This document shows, one piece after another, positions 1 through 8,793 of a DNA stretch of 64,000 bases. The stretch spans positions 1 through 64,000 of the forward strand of contig NZ_CP060780.1 of NCBI RefSeq assembly GCF_014489495.1, in the 5' to 3' direction. The DNA is from Sphingomonas daechungensis (GTDB lineage: Bacteria > Pseudomonadota > Alphaproteobacteria > Sphingomonadales > Sphingomonadaceae). The notes below the pieces were generated by a model. That model searched no databases and was not told the DNA's origin. It worked only from the letters and a program-made list of their open reading frames with translations. Position 1 is the stretch's first letter; every line of letters begins with the position of its first letter. Made by a program: the position numbers and the translations under genes.

Positions 1-1236
1 GAGATATCCGCCGAGCGTCCCCTGCAGCTCCGGAAACTCGCCGACGATCTGACTGACGAGGTCGGCCTTGGCGAGCTTCGCGGCCGCTTTGACCTGCTCG
101 ATATCCGCACCCGGGACCAGCCGTTCCTTGACCAGCCACTCGGCCAGCTTGGCAACGCGAGCAACCTTGTCGGCCGTCGTCCCGAGCTTTTCGTGAAAGA
201 CGATTCCGCTCAGTTTCGCCGCTTGCTCCTCGAGCGGGACCTTCAGATCCTGCTCCCAGAAGAACCGGGCGTCCGCCAGCCGAGCTGCAAGCACACGGCG
301 GTTGCCCTCGACGATTGCCTCGCCCTTGTCTTTCGAATCGATGTTGGCGACGCAGACGAACGCAGGCGCCAGCGCACCAACGTCGTCGGTGCAGGCGAAA
401 TATTTCTGGTTGGTCCGCATGGTGAGCACGATCACTTCACGCGGAACATCGAGGTAATCAGGATCGAAGCGGCCAAGCAGCGGGATCGGCCACTCCGTGA
501 GGCCGGCGTTCTCAACCACGAGCCCCTCGTCCGGAACAAGCGTCAGTCCGGCGTCCGCGGCCGCCCTTTCGGCCCCCTCGCGGATCAGCTTTTCGCGCTC
601 TTCATGATCGACGATGACGTGGCAGGCCCGCAGCTTCTCGGCATAGTCATGAGCGCCACCCACCGTAATCGGGCCCGCATGATGAAACCGGTGTCCGACT
701 GTCGTTGCCCCGGAACTGATCCCATCGATCTGCACCGGGACAATGTCCTCGCCGAGAAAGGCGACGACGCCATGGAGCGGGCGCACCCACCGAAGAGAGC
801 CACTGCTCTCCGACGAGGCGCCCCACCGCATCGACTTGGGCCAGGGGAAGTCGCGAACGATCCGCTCGACGATTGGACCCAGCAGGTCGCGCATCGGCTG
901 CCCAGCCTTTTCGACCACCGCGAACCACACGCCGTCACGATCCTGCAGTTGCTCGTGCGGTAAGCCGACCTTGCGCAGGAACCCTTCCAGCGCCTGCGGC
1001 GGCGCACTTGTGCGCGGCCCTTTGATCTCCTCGCTGACCGCCTGCGTTTCTGCCGGAAGTCCGCGCGCGATAAGCGCCAGCCGACGCGGCGTCGACCAAA
1101 CGTCGATCGCTTCCGCCGTCACGCCGAGCTCGTCCATCTCCTGCGCAAACATGCGCGCCAGATCGTTACGGGCGCCCGCCTGCATCCGCGCCGGAATTTC
1201 CTCGCTCAGGAGTTCGAGGAGAAAATCTGCACTCAC
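1..1236 (-). CDS. glyS: Glycine--tRNA ligase beta subunit (partial, N-terminal 412 codons)
   Basis: Beta chain of the alpha2beta2 bacterial glycyl-tRNA synthetase, which charges tRNA-Gly in the cytoplasm. The frame opens with GTG at 1236, giving [18 protein letters not shown], the conserved GlyS N terminus. It reads without a stop to the window edge, passing [13 protein letters not shown] and the motifs [14 protein letters not shown] and VFHEKLGT. The family is about 690 residues, so roughly the last 280 lie outside. The GTG overlaps the glyQ stop by 4 bases (GTGA), implying translational coupling. No frameshift was found in the portion visible. Confidence 0.96.
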   Translation of the reverse strand, partial: MSADFLLELLSEEIPARMQAGARNDLARMFAQEMDELGVTAEAIDVWSTPRRLALIARGLPAETQAVSEEIKGPRTSAPPQALEGFLRKVGLPHEQLQDRDGVWFAVVEKAGQPMRDLLGPIVERIVRDFPWPKSMRWGASSESSGSLRWVRPLHGVVAFLGEDIVPVQIDGISSGATTVGHRFHHAGPITVGGAHDYAEKLRACHVIVDHEEREKLIREGAERAAADAGLTLVPDEGLVVENAGLTEWPIPLLGRFDPDYLDVPREVIVLTMRTNQKYFACTDDVGALAPAFVCVANIDSKDKGEAIVEGNRRVLAARLADARFFWEQDLKVPLEEQAAKLSGIVFHEKLGTTADKVARVAKLAEWLVKERLVPGADIEQVKAAAKLAKADLVSQIVGEFPELQGTLGGYL

Positions 1237-2141
1237 GCTTGCCACTCGTTGCATTCCATCCACGTTGCGCACGCCGCCTTCGCCAGATCGCGTACCCGCC
1301 CGATGTAAGCCTGGCGCTCAGCGACGGAGATCACGCCCCGCGCCTGCAGCGTGTTGAAGATGTGGCTGGCCTTGATCGCCTGCTCATAGGCCGGGATCGG
1401 TAGCTTGTTCGAAACGCAATTCTCGCTCTCGGCAGCAGCCTTGCGGAACAGGTCGAACAGGCTGTCCGTGTTCGCGACCTCGAAATTGTAACGCGATTGC
1501 TCCTTCTCGTTCTCGAGAAATACGTCGCCGTAGGTCACGCCCGCGTCGTTGAACTTGAGGTCGAAGACATTGTCGACGCCCTGGATGTACATCGCGAGCC
1601 GCTCCAGCCCGTAGGTCAACTCACCGGTGACAGGCTTGCAATCGAAGCCACCAACCTGCTGGAAATAGGTGAATTGCGTGACTTCCATCCCGTCACACCA
1701 GACTTCCCAGCCAAGGCCCCAGGCACCAAGCGTTGGGCTCTCCCAATCGTCCTCGACGAAGCGGATGTCGTGCTTCAGCGGGTCAATTCCGATCTCGATC
1801 AGGCTTCCGAGATATAGCTCCTGCAGGTCGGGCGGGCTCGGCTTCAGAACGACCTGATACTGGTAATAGTGCCCGAGGCGGTTGGGGTTATCGCCGTAGC
1901 GGCCGTCGGTCGGCCGGCGGCTCGGCTGGACATAGGCTGCCTTCCACGGATTGGGCCCAAGCGAACGCAAGACGGTGGCCGGGTGGAAAGTCCCTGCCCC
2001 CATTTCCATGTCGTACGGCTGCAGGAGAACGCAGCCCTGCGCGCTCCAGTAGCGATGCAGCGTAAGGATCAGGTCCTGAAAGCTGAGGGCCAAAACCGGA
2101 AACTCGTTCGTTGGTGGATGTTCCGCGAGGCTTTGGCGCAT
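1233..2141 (-). CDS. glyQ: Glycine--tRNA ligase alpha subunit
   Basis: Catalytic alpha chain of heterotetrameric glycyl-tRNA synthetase. The core is unmistakable: [19 protein letters not shown], then [32 protein letters not shown] and [18 protein letters not shown], the class II active-site segments. The start is uncertain: 2141 (303 aa) is chosen, 2183 (317 aa) is possible, and a TTG just before LALSFQDL would give the more usual length near 290. It is divergent from the TraB-like gene at 2222 and forms an operon with glyS. Confidence 0.96.
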   Translation of the reverse strand: MRQSLAEHPPTNEFPVLALSFQDLILTLHRYWSAQGCVLLQPYDMEMGAGTFHPATVLRSLGPNPWKAAYVQPSRRPTDGRYGDNPNRLGHYYQYQVVLKPSPPDLQELYLGSLIEIGIDPLKHDIRFVEDDWESPTLGAWGLGWEVWCDGMEVTQFTYFQQVGGFDCKPVTGELTYGLERLAMYIQGVDNVFDLKFNDAGVTYGDVFLENEKEQSRYNFEVANTDSLFDLFRKAAAESENCVSNKLPIPAYEQAIKASHIFNTLQARGVISVAERQAYIGRVRDLAKAACATWMECNEWQA

Positions 2142-2221
2142 CGATTCCAAGCGGGCAAGTGGACGCTTGGCGATCGCATTCATACATCCGCCGTCAAGCA
2201 GCAGATGCGCAAAGGATTTCG

Positions 2222-3121
2222 ATGTTGAGAAAATTGATCCGCCGCGGCCTCGCCGCCCTCGGGCTGGTGACCGTCGCAGCGAGCGGCACGCCGGCAATCG
2301 CTCGATCATCCAATGCTCCTGCGCTCTGGGAGGTCAAGGACAAGGACACCACCGTCTATTTGTTCGGGACCATCCACCTGCTTCCGAAGGATCAGTCGGC
2401 CTGGCGCACGCCCAAGTTCGACAAGGCTGTCCAGAATTCGCAGACGTTGGTGCTGGAAACGTTGATCGACACCGCCAATCCGCAGCAGCTCGGATCGATC
2501 ATGGCAGCGCTTGGGTATTCGAGCGGCCTCCCGCCGATTGCCGACCGCGTTCCCGCGGCCAAGCGTCCGCAACTGGAAGCAGCGATCGCCAAGACCCAGA
2601 TCCCGCGCGCTATGTTCGACCGCATGGAAACCTGGGCAGCGTCCTTCACCTTGCTCGGCGTACAATTCCAGATGCTTGGAGTCGAAGGCGAGCAAGGCGT
2701 CGAGGCCGTGCTGCGCAAGTCGTTCGCGGCGGCCGGCAAGCCGGTCGGCGAGCTGGAAACCAATCGCGAGCAACTGAGCTACTTCGACAGGCTGCCCGAA
2801 GAGGCCCAGCGCAACTTGCTAGAAGGATCGATCGAAAACCCCGAAGCGATGCGTTCCCAGTTCGCGCAAATGCTGCAGGCCTGGCTGAGCGGCGACGTCA
2901 AATCCATCGGCAACTCCTTCAACAAGGATCTTGAGGGATCGCCTGAACTGAAGGCCGCCCTCCTCACGCGCCGGAACTACAACTGGAGTCAGTGGATCGA
3001 ACGCCGGATGACACAGCCGGGCACGGTCATGGTCGCTGTCGGCGCGGGCCATCTCGCAGGTGACGGTTCGGTCCAGCAGTATCTGCAGAGCCGCGGCTAC
3101 AAGGTGAAACGCCTTCAATAG
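2222..3121 (+). CDS. TraB/GumN family protein, paralogue 1
   Basis: Exported protein of 299 aa in the TraB/GumN/PrgY superfamily, which includes the animal TIKI metalloproteases; the bacterial function is mostly unknown. It starts with a signal peptide (residues 1-28, ending near PAIARSS). Both family signatures are present: LFGTIHLLP, with GTIH at about 49-52, and [12 protein letters not shown], with GAGH near 274-277, the putative metal-binding GxxH motifs. It is the first of three paralogues within 3.7 kb. The ATG at 2222 is chosen because it starts the signal peptide. Family assignment is firm; peptidase activity is inference. Confidence 0.9.
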   Translation: MLRKLIRRGLAALGLVTVAASGTPAIARSSNAPALWEVKDKDTTVYLFGTIHLLPKDQSAWRTPKFDKAVQNSQTLVLETLIDTANPQQLGSIMAALGYSSGLPPIADRVPAAKRPQLEAAIAKTQIPRAMFDRMETWAASFTLLGVQFQMLGVEGEQGVEAVLRKSFAAAGKPVGELETNREQLSYFDRLPEEAQRNLLEGSIENPEAMRSQFAQMLQAWLSGDVKSIGNSFNKDLEGSPELKAALLTRRNYNWSQWIERRMTQPGTVMVAVGAGHLAGDGSVQQYLQSRGYKVKRLQ

Positions 3122-3133
3122 CGTCTGCATATC

Positions 3134-3148
3134 CTGACATAAAGTCAG
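3134..3148. promoter_or_regulatory. Operator-like inverted repeat CTGAC-N5-GTCAG (copy 1)
   Basis: A perfect palindrome, CTGACATAAAGTCAG, lies just after the first TraB-like gene and 7 bp before a TTGACA -35-like hexamer. The same 15-bp architecture recurs at 3192-3206, and a further GTCAG at 3181-3185 overlaps the predicted -10. The arrangement suggests binding sites for the XRE regulator encoded from 3230, giving autoregulation. The binding protein is inferred. Confidence 0.55.
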
Positions 3149-3154
3149 GTAATA

Positions 3155-3183
3155 TTGACACACACCCGAATCGCCTCTATGTC
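3155..3183 (+). promoter_or_regulatory. Candidate sigma70-type promoter of the XRE/membrane-protein operon
   Basis: A consensus -35 TTGACA at 3155-3160 is followed by a 17-bp spacer and a weak -10 TATGTC at 3178-3183. It is flanked and overlapped by GTCAG/CTGAC operator-like half-sites. It would drive the regulator gene starting at 3230. The -35 match and the spacing are seen directly; activity is inferred. Confidence 0.45.
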
Positions 3184-3191
3184 AGGTTGTG

Positions 3192-3206
3192 CTGACTATA
3201 TGTCAG
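3192..3206. promoter_or_regulatory. Operator-like inverted repeat CTGAC-N5-GTCAG (copy 2)
   Basis: CTGACTATATGTCAG is a perfect 5-bp-arm palindrome with a 5-bp spacer, the same design as the copy at 3134-3148. It sits between the predicted -10 and the regulator start codon, a typical repressor position. Together with GTCAG at 3181-3185 it makes five half-sites in about 75 bp. Confidence 0.55.
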
Positions 3207-3229
3207 TAGGACATGACATGGGAGCGGCG

Positions 3230-3439
3230 ATGGAGAATCGTCTCAGAGTCTTGAGAGCGGAGCGCGGCTGGAGCCAGGCCGAGCTTGGCGGCCGACTTGG
3301 CGTTTCGCGCCAGGCGGTCAACGCCATCGAGACCGGCAAGCACGACCCGTCGCTCCCGCTCGTGTTCAAGATCGCACGGCTTTTCGAGCTGCCGATCGAG
3401 AGCATCTTCAACGACGAGGTGAGCGATGGAAACCGGTGA
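3230..3439 (+). CDS. XRE/Cro-family helix-turn-helix regulator
   Basis: Small DNA-binding protein of 69 aa made almost entirely of one HTH_3 domain: RLRVLRAERGWSQAELGGRL, then GVSRQAVNAIETGKHDPSL, with the helix-turn-helix at about residues 15-34. This is the YozG-like short Cro/CI type. The ATG at 3230 follows GGGAG with good spacing and starts just ahead of the domain; in-frame starts at 3155 and 3218 would add residues not typical of the family. The frame overlaps the next gene by 14 bases. It probably represses its own promoter through the CTGAC/GTCAG repeats. Confidence 0.88.
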   Translation: MENRLRVLRAERGWSQAELGGRLGVSRQAVNAIETGKHDPSLPLVFKIARLFELPIESIFNDEVSDGNR

Positions 3440-3854
3440 GGGCGAACGCCTGCACTCGCAGCAGCGTAAGCGGTTTTGGTCGATTCTTGCGGCGCTGGCC
3501 GGTGTTGGGCTGGTCGCGGGATTTGCGAGCGGGTTCGCTGCCGGCTTCTTCGATGCCGGCGGAGGAGTGGGATCGCCGATCGTGCTTTTCGTTGGCGCGG
3601 CGGGTGTCGCTCTGTTCGTCGTCGCCGTCGTCTATGGCAGCTGGCGCTTCTTCGTGAACGCGGATGAAGTGGAGGTCAGCGATAACCTGTGGGCATCGCT
3701 GATCGGCTTCTATTTCTACGCAATCGCCTTCCCCGCCTGGTGGTGTCTCTCGAAAATCCGGGTCGTTGGCGAGCCTAACGACTGGGTCATCTACGCGGCA
3801 ACCATCGTCATCGCGACCGGCGCATACGCATTCCGCAAATGGCAATCACGCTAA
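3426..3854 (+). CDS. Predicted four-helix inner-membrane protein
   Basis: Protein of 142 aa with no family I recognise. After a charged N terminus (METGEGERLHSQQRKR) there are about four hydrophobic segments, near residues 19-41, 51-73, 88-107 and 119-136. It overlaps the XRE regulator by 14 bases, so the two are surely co-transcribed. Small XRE regulator plus multi-TM protein pairs recur in bacterial genomes, often as autoregulated envelope modules. The function here is unknown, and it lies inside the TraB/GumN gene cluster. Confidence 0.75.
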   Translation: METGEGERLHSQQRKRFWSILAALAGVGLVAGFASGFAAGFFDAGGGVGSPIVLFVGAAGVALFVVAVVYGSWRFFVNADEVEVSDNLWASLIGFYFYAIAFPAWWCLSKIRVVGEPNDWVIYAATIVIATGAYAFRKWQSR

Positions 3855-3879
3855 GATCCTCGAACATAAGGGAGTTCAC

Positions 3880-4788
3880 ATGCTGAAACTGAGGTTCGCA
3901 TTTCTCGCTACCGCTTTGGCCTGCGCTTCGGCTGTCCAGGGACAGGCTCCCGCGACTGCGCCTGCGCCTGCACTTCCAGACGCCGATCCTGCAATCTGGG
4001 TCGTCAAGGATCCGGATACGACCATCTATCTGTTCGGGACGTTTCACGCGCTCGACGGAAAGTCGGCCTGGTTCAACGACGAGGTCAAAGCGGCATTCGA
4101 TCGCTCGAAGGAGTTGGTTCTCGAGATTCCGCCGGTGGACGATCCCGCCAGCATTCAGCCGATCATCATGAAGTATGCACTCGACACATCGGGCAAGCCC
4201 CTATCGGATCGGCTTTCGCCGGCGACAAAGGAAAAGTTCGTCGCCGCCCTTGCGAAGCTCGGAGCCCCGCCGAACGCATTCGACAAGTTCACCCCATTCT
4301 TTGCAGCCCTGACGCTTACAATGGCGAACGCGCAGAAATTGGGAATGACCGCCGCGAACGGGTCCGAAGCTGTCCTCACCAAGGCGGCCAAGGATGACAA
4401 GAAGCCGATCAGCGGTCTCGAAACGATCGAATATCAGATGTCGATCTTCGCAAACCTGTCGGATGCCGAGCAGATTGCCATGCTAGAGCAGACGCTCGAC
4501 GAGCTCGATGAGGTGGCTGGGCTCTTCAAGAAAATGAACGACCACTGGTCCAAGGGTGATTCCGAAGGAATGGCTGCGCTGATCAACGAAATGAATGCAA
4601 AATCTCCCAAGCTTTACAAAGTGCTGTTGACGGACCGCAACGCCAATTGGGCGGAGTGGATCGACAAGAGGCTCGATCAGCCGGGTGTCGTGTTCGTTGG
4701 CGTTGGCGCCGGGCACCTCGGTGGCGAAACGAGCGTCCAGGCATTGCTCGCCAAGCGCGGGATCAAGAGCGAACGCCTGACGCAGTGA
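3880..4788 (+). CDS. TraB/GumN family protein, paralogue 2
   Basis: Second TraB/GumN paralogue, 302 aa. It has a signal peptide (residues 1-22, ending near VQGQA), then an Ala/Pro-rich linker (ATAPAPALPDADP), then AIWVVKDPDTTIYLFGTFHA with GTFH at about 53-56, and a C-terminal GAGHLGGETSV near 276-279. The ATG at 3880 follows an AAGGGAG ribosome binding site. It is 25 bases after the membrane-protein gene and could be in its operon. It is closer to paralogue 3 (shared LFGTFHALDGKS and WFNDEV) than to paralogue 1. Confidence 0.9.
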   Translation: MLKLRFAFLATALACASAVQGQAPATAPAPALPDADPAIWVVKDPDTTIYLFGTFHALDGKSAWFNDEVKAAFDRSKELVLEIPPVDDPASIQPIIMKYALDTSGKPLSDRLSPATKEKFVAALAKLGAPPNAFDKFTPFFAALTLTMANAQKLGMTAANGSEAVLTKAAKDDKKPISGLETIEYQMSIFANLSDAEQIAMLEQTLDELDEVAGLFKKMNDHWSKGDSEGMAALINEMNAKSPKLYKVLLTDRNANWAEWIDKRLDQPGVVFVGVGAGHLGGETSVQALLAKRGIKSERLTQ

Positions 4789-5084
4789 GGGGTTTTAGGA
4801 ACGGCAACAGGATCAGGAGATTGAATGGATTCCGCGCGCTGAAAAAAGGGACGTACTCCACTCGTCGCGAATAATTCGCTTCGCGCTGAATTCGCTAGAC
4901 TTTTCTTAATCTGTTGGTGACCATCATCGCCGGATATCGGGCTGGGGGGCCACGATGAACCGGATGCTTGGGCGCGCCGCAGCGCGAAGGAGACCAAACG
5001 GGGGCGACTAGTCGTCCGCGAACGCTGCCAGTCGTCCATGTGCCGGCCAATCCCCTCTCCGCTCGCTGGGTGTGGAGACCTGGG

Positions 5085-5891
5085 ATGCTTGCTGCGCTGA
5101 TTGCCGCTGCCGTCACGACAACGCCGGTTCCGCCGGCGTCGCCTACCCCCCGCCCGAACGTCCATCCGGCTCTGTGGGTGGTCAACGACGAAGACACGAT
5201 CATCTATCTGTTCGGCACGTTCCACGCGCTCGACGGCAAGAGCGAGTGGTTCAACGACGAGGTCCGCACGGCCTTTTCCGGCTCGGAAGAACTCGTCCTC
5301 GAAACCATCGTCCCGGACAGCTTGAAGAAGCGGGTCCCGCAAAGGCCTGCTCCGCAGGGCGTAGGGATGCAGACGGTCGGTCCCTTCGCCGGGTCGGCGA
5401 GCTTTCTCTCGACCAGCAAGATGGTGATGTCCGCCGGTCGCTCCCAAGGCATGTCTACGGACCATGGCGCGGACGCAATCCTGCGCGAAGCTGCTGACGA
5501 TGCCGGCATGCCGGTCAAAGGACTGGAAACGTTCGACTTCCAGCTTGGAATGTTCGGCAAGATGCCGGGCGCCAAGCCGCCTGCCAATCCCACGGAAGCC
5601 GCTCGCACGAAAGCAGCAGTGGCCGCCGTTCTTGCCCAGCTTCAATCCGACTGGAACCGCGGCGACGTGGAGGGTTTCGTGCCGATGCTGGAGCAGATGG
5701 AAGCGCGCTCTCCGGCAACATACAAACTGCTGTTCAACGATCGGAACAACCGCTGGGCCTTCTGGATTGCAAAGCGTCTCCGGCAGCCTGGCGTGGTCTT
5801 CGTCGCCGTGGGTGCCGGGCACCTGGCCGGCAAGGACAGCGTCCAGCAGAAGCTTAGCCTCTACGGTATCCGAACGGCCCGGGTGAACTGA
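5085..5891 (+). CDS. TraB/GumN family protein, paralogue 3
   Basis: Third TraB/GumN paralogue, 268 aa, with a short hydrophobic N terminus (MLAALIAAAV), a Pro-rich linker, LFGTFHALDGKS with GTFH near 44-47, and GAGHLAGKDSV near 243-246. The middle is shorter and more divergent than in the other two copies. An in-frame start at 4968 exists, but the added residues are basic and precede the signal-like segment, so the ATG at 5085 is preferred. The 296 bases between paralogues 2 and 3 hold no gene that I can support. Confidence 0.85.
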   Translation: MLAALIAAAVTTTPVPPASPTPRPNVHPALWVVNDEDTIIYLFGTFHALDGKSEWFNDEVRTAFSGSEELVLETIVPDSLKKRVPQRPAPQGVGMQTVGPFAGSASFLSTSKMVMSAGRSQGMSTDHGADAILREAADDAGMPVKGLETFDFQLGMFGKMPGAKPPANPTEAARTKAAVAAVLAQLQSDWNRGDVEGFVPMLEQMEARSPATYKLLFNDRNNRWAFWIAKRLRQPGVVFVAVGAGHLAGKDSVQQKLSLYGIRTARVN

Positions 5892-6003
5892 CAGCGCAGT
5901 AACTTGCGCTAAAGAGGCCTCTCGCCTATAGGCGCGCCCTTCCCGGCCAATGTCATCCCTGGAGGCGTGGCGGGAAGCAACTCTATCAAGGAACACGCAA
6001 AAA

Positions 6004-6672
6004 ATGAGCGATCAGCTGACGCTGCCCGCCGAAACGCGCGACTGGGCTGGCAAGGGAGCCTCCCGCGAACTGCGTCGTGGTGGACGGGTACCGGCCGTTG
6101 TGTACGGCCAGAAGAAGGAAGCCCTCTCGATTCACGTCGAAGAGAAGCTCCTCACCAGGATGCTCCAGACGGGGCACTTCATGAATTCCGTCGTCATGGT
6201 CGAGGTCGGCGGCAAGCCGACCCGAACGCTGCCGAAGGCCGTGGACTTCCACCCGGTTTCGAGCCGCCCGATCCATGTCGACTTCCTGCGCATCAGCGAG
6301 CACACCAAGGTGAACGTCGCTGTCCCGATGCGCTTCGACAACGAAGACGCTTCGCCGGGTCTCAAGCGCGGTGGCGTTCTCAACGTCGTCGTCCACGAGC
6401 TCGAGATCGTCTGCGACGCGGCCCACATCCCGAGTGAGATCCACATCCCGCTCGACGGGCTGGAGATCGGCGATTCGATCCACATCAGCAATGTGAAGCT
6501 GCCTGAGGGCGTCAACCCGGCGAACTCTGAAGAGGATTTCACCGTCGCGACGATCGTCGCTCCGTCGGCCATGAAGTCCGAGGAAGAAGAAACGGCCGCT
6601 GCCGATGCGGTTCCGACCGTCGACAGCGACGAAGGCGAAGGCGACGCTGCCGAGGGCGGCGAGGAAGCCTAA
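6004..6672 (+). CDS. rplY: 50S ribosomal protein L25 (Ctc form)
   Basis: 5S-rRNA-binding ribosomal protein L25 of the long TL5/Ctc type, 222 aa. The N-terminal L25 domain reads [18 protein letters not shown] then [11 protein letters not shown]; the C-terminal beta domain includes [19 protein letters not shown]. An acidic tail rich in Glu, Asp and Ala (about residues 185-222) is typical of alphaproteobacterial L25. The ATG at 6004 is preceded by AAGGA. A strong terminator separates it from pth, its usual neighbour. Confidence 0.96.
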   Translation: MSDQLTLPAETRDWAGKGASRELRRGGRVPAVVYGQKKEALSIHVEEKLLTRMLQTGHFMNSVVMVEVGGKPTRTLPKAVDFHPVSSRPIHVDFLRISEHTKVNVAVPMRFDNEDASPGLKRGGVLNVVVHELEIVCDAAHIPSEIHIPLDGLEIGDSIHISNVKLPEGVNPANSEEDFTVATIVAPSAMKSEEEETAAADAVPTVDSDEGEGDAAEGGEEA

Positions 6673-6698
6673 GCTTTCTTCCAATGCGAAAACCGAAG

Positions 6699-6731
6699 CC
6701 GCTCATCCGAAAGGATGGGCGGTTTCTTTTT
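6699..6731 (+). terminator. Rho-independent terminator after rplY
   Basis: A 10-bp stem (CCGCTCATCC / GGATGGGCGG, one G-T wobble) closes a GAAA tetraloop and is followed by TTTCTTTTT. It lies 27 bases after the rplY stop and before pth, so pth needs its own promoter or read-through. Confidence 0.88.
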
Positions 6732-6758
6732 GTGCCGCCCTCACGCTAGGTGAACGCG

Positions 6759-7340
6759 ATGCAGATTTGGGTGGGCCTTGGAAATCCAGGCGCGAAATAC
6801 GCGCTTCACCGGCACAATGTCGGAATGATGTCTGCCGACATCATTGCGGAAGTGCACGGCTTCGGCCCGTGGACCAAGAAATTCCGCAGCCTCATCTCCG
6901 AAGGCCGCATCGGCCGTCACAAGGTCCTGCTGGTGAAGCCGCAGACCTTCATGAACGATAGCGGCGATGCAGTTCAGCAGGCGCTGCACTTCTACAGGCT
7001 CGATGAGGAGGCGCTCACCGTCTTTCACGACGAACTCGATCTCGCTCCTTTCAAGGTAAAGGTTCGCGTCGGCGGCGGACTCGCCGGCCACAACGGGCTA
7101 CGATCGATCAACGCCTCACTCGGCCCCGACTTCCGCCGCGTCCGCATCGGCATCGGCCACCCTGGCCCCGGCCAGAAAGAAAAAGTCACGCCCCACGTTC
7201 TCGGCAACTATCACAAGATCGAGATGGAGGAGCTTTCCGACATGCTCGCAGCGATCGCAGCCGAAGCCGAATGGCTCGCCGATGGGGACGACGTGCGCTT
7301 CATGAGCGAAGTCGCTCGCCGCCTGCAGGACGACGCATGA
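6759..7340 (+). CDS. pth: Peptidyl-tRNA hydrolase
   Basis: Recycles peptidyl-tRNAs released from stalled ribosomes by cleaving the ester bond. The 193-residue sequence shows MQIWVGLGNPGAKYALHRHN (catalytic His in RHNVG), LLVKPQTFMNDSG, VFHDELDL and GGLAGHNGLRSI, all Pth signatures. The ATG at 6759 is chosen because AGGTGA lies six bases upstream; a GTG at 6750 is possible. Its stop overlaps the next start (ATGA). Confidence 0.96.
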   Translation: MQIWVGLGNPGAKYALHRHNVGMMSADIIAEVHGFGPWTKKFRSLISEGRIGRHKVLLVKPQTFMNDSGDAVQQALHFYRLDEEALTVFHDELDLAPFKVKVRVGGGLAGHNGLRSINASLGPDFRRVRIGIGHPGPGQKEKVTPHVLGNYHKIEMEELSDMLAAIAAEAEWLADGDDVRFMSEVARRLQDDA

Positions 7341-7930
7341 TCCGTTCGCTGTTCGTCACCAAGCTCTACGAAGCCATCATTGCAGACGACCTGCTGAACG
7401 ATCTGGCGTATTCGATCCGAAGCTTGGCAGAAGATGACAAGGCCGGTCAGCGCTGGTCCAGCGAGCACCGGTATGCCGGTTACACCAGCTACGCGTCGCT
7501 CAACGACCTCCCTCGTCGCGACCCTGCAATCGGCGACCTGGCCAAGCTGCTGACAAAGCACGCGTCCGAATTCGCCAAAGATTGCGCCTTCGACCTCGTG
7601 CGGAAGCCGAAGCTCGATAGCCTATGGGTCAACCTCTTGCGCGGTTCCGGTCATCACAGCGCGCACATCCACCCGCACAGCGTCATCTCCGGCACGCTTT
7701 ATGTAGAAGTACCGAAAGGCTCGGGCGCCATCCGCTTCGAGGACCCTCGCCTGCCACTGATGATGGTGGCGCCGACACGAAGGCCTGACGCGCCTGAAGA
7801 CCTCCAGTCATTCGTGACTGTCCAGCCGCGACCAGGGCTCCTGCTTCTTTGGGAGAGCTGGCTTCGCCACGAGGTCCTCCCCGGCAGCGGCCGCGGAGAA
7901 CGCCTGTCGATCAGCTTCAACTTCGCCTGA
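7337..7930 (+). CDS. Putative 2-oxoglutarate/Fe(II)-dependent oxygenase (TIGR02466-like)
   Basis: Protein of 197 aa resembling the 2OG-FeII_Oxy_5 / TIGR02466 family. Candidate iron ligands lie in HHSAHIHPHSVISGTLYVEV and in SWLRHEVLPGSGRGERLSIS, where the second His precedes an Arg that would bind 2-oxoglutarate. The substrate is unknown. The ATG overlaps the pth stop by 4 bases, so it is translationally coupled to pth, an unusual partner. It converges with the GST gene, whose stop codon begins at the next base. Confidence 0.82.
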   Translation: MIRSLFVTKLYEAIIADDLLNDLAYSIRSLAEDDKAGQRWSSEHRYAGYTSYASLNDLPRRDPAIGDLAKLLTKHASEFAKDCAFDLVRKPKLDSLWVNLLRGSGHHSAHIHPHSVISGTLYVEVPKGSGAIRFEDPRLPLMMVAPTRRPDAPEDLQSFVTVQPRPGLLLLWESWLRHEVLPGSGRGERLSISFNFA

Positions 7931-8629
7931 TCAGTCCTTCGACGGGATCATCAGTCCGCGTTGAACGGCCGGGCGAGCGAGCCCGCGTTCCAGCCATGCC
8001 GGGACGTTCGACAACGCGTCGAACGCAACCAAGTCCCGAGCGTCGTAGAAGCCAATCAGGTTCCTGACCCAGCCGAGCAGGGAAATGTCGGCGATGGAAT
8101 AATCGTCCATGATCCAATCGCGACCCTGCAAGCGTTCGTCGAGAACCTTCAACAGACGCTTTGATTCGTCCGCAAAGCGCTGGAGCGGTCGCTTGTCCTC
8201 CCAGTGACGCCCCGCGAACTTATGGAAGAAGCCAACCTGTCCGAAGAATGGTCCAACGTGGCCAACCTGCCAGAACACCCACTGCATCGTCTGATAGCGC
8301 CGGGCGCCCTCCGGCAGGAGTTGACCCGTCTTGTCGGCCAGATAGACGAGGATCGCCCCGGATTCGAACAAGGCGATCGGCTCGCCATCCGGCCCTTTCG
8401 GATCGATGATGGCCGGGATCTTCCCGTTCGGGTTGAGCGACAGGAATTCTTCCGTCCAGCTTTCATTCTCGCCGATGAGTACGAGGTGCGGCTCATACTC
8501 CAGCCCGACTTCCTCCAGCATGATAGAGACCTTCACCCCGTTGGGTGAGTTGATGGAGTAGAGCTGGAGGACATCGGGGTTCGCGGCTGGCCAGCGGCGC
8601 GTGATCGGAAAGGTTGGGAGGTCGCTCAT
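7931..8629 (-). CDS. Glutathione S-transferase, YghU/YfcG type
   Basis: Cytosolic glutathione transferase of the Nu class (YghU/YfcG), 232 aa. The thioredoxin-fold N domain contains LQLYSINSPNGVKVSIMLEE, where SPN is the glutathione-contacting turn, then LNPNGKIPAIIDP and ALFESGAILVYLADK. The helical C domain has WVFWQVGHVGPFFGQ and YSIADISLLGWV. These enzymes often have disulfide reductase activity toward glutathione conjugates. The ATG at 8629 follows a long in-frame extension that comes from the repeat at 8711 and is not coding. Confidence 0.92.
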   Translation of the reverse strand: MSDLPTFPITRRWPAANPDVLQLYSINSPNGVKVSIMLEEVGLEYEPHLVLIGENESWTEEFLSLNPNGKIPAIIDPKGPDGEPIALFESGAILVYLADKTGQLLPEGARRYQTMQWVFWQVGHVGPFFGQVGFFHKFAGRHWEDKRPLQRFADESKRLLKVLDERLQGRDWIMDDYSIADISLLGWVRNLIGFYDARDLVAFDALSNVPAWLERGLARPAVQRGLMIPSKD

Positions 8630-8710
8630 CCTTAACCAACTAAGGCGCCGCCCGCCGGTTTCAAACCGCGGTTGAGGAAATCGCGCGGTTTGCCTAATGG
8701 CTCCCCATTC

Positions 8711-8776
8711 CGTCATCGCGAGGAGCGTAGCGACGCGGCGACCCCGCTCGATTGCTTCGCTCCGCTCGCAATGACG
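8711..8776. repeat. REP-like extragenic palindrome
   Basis: An imperfect 66-bp inverted repeat: CGTCATCGCGAGGAGCGTAG on the left and CTCCGCTCGCAATGACG on the right, with complementary ends CGTCAT/ATGACG. Translated on the minus strand it gives HCERSEAI, the tell-tale peptide of this widespread family of extragenic repeats in alphaproteobacteria. It sits between GST and ychF. One copy only in this window. Confidence 0.8.
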
Positions 8777-8793
8777 AACCAACTGGAGATTTC

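Noticed and set aside
4789-5084. A gene between TraB-like paralogues 2 and 3
   Set aside because: The only open frames are short, basic and without a signal peptide, SD or family resemblance.
4677-5996. Long open frame (439 codons) on the minus strand opposite the TraB-like genes
   Set aside because: It is antisense to genes with clear family motifs and signal peptides; long antisense frames are expected in GC-rich DNA with this codon use.
8630-8782. N-terminal extension of the GST frame containing [11 protein letters not shown]
   Set aside because: This is the translated REP-like palindrome, not protein; the GST domain starts at 8629.
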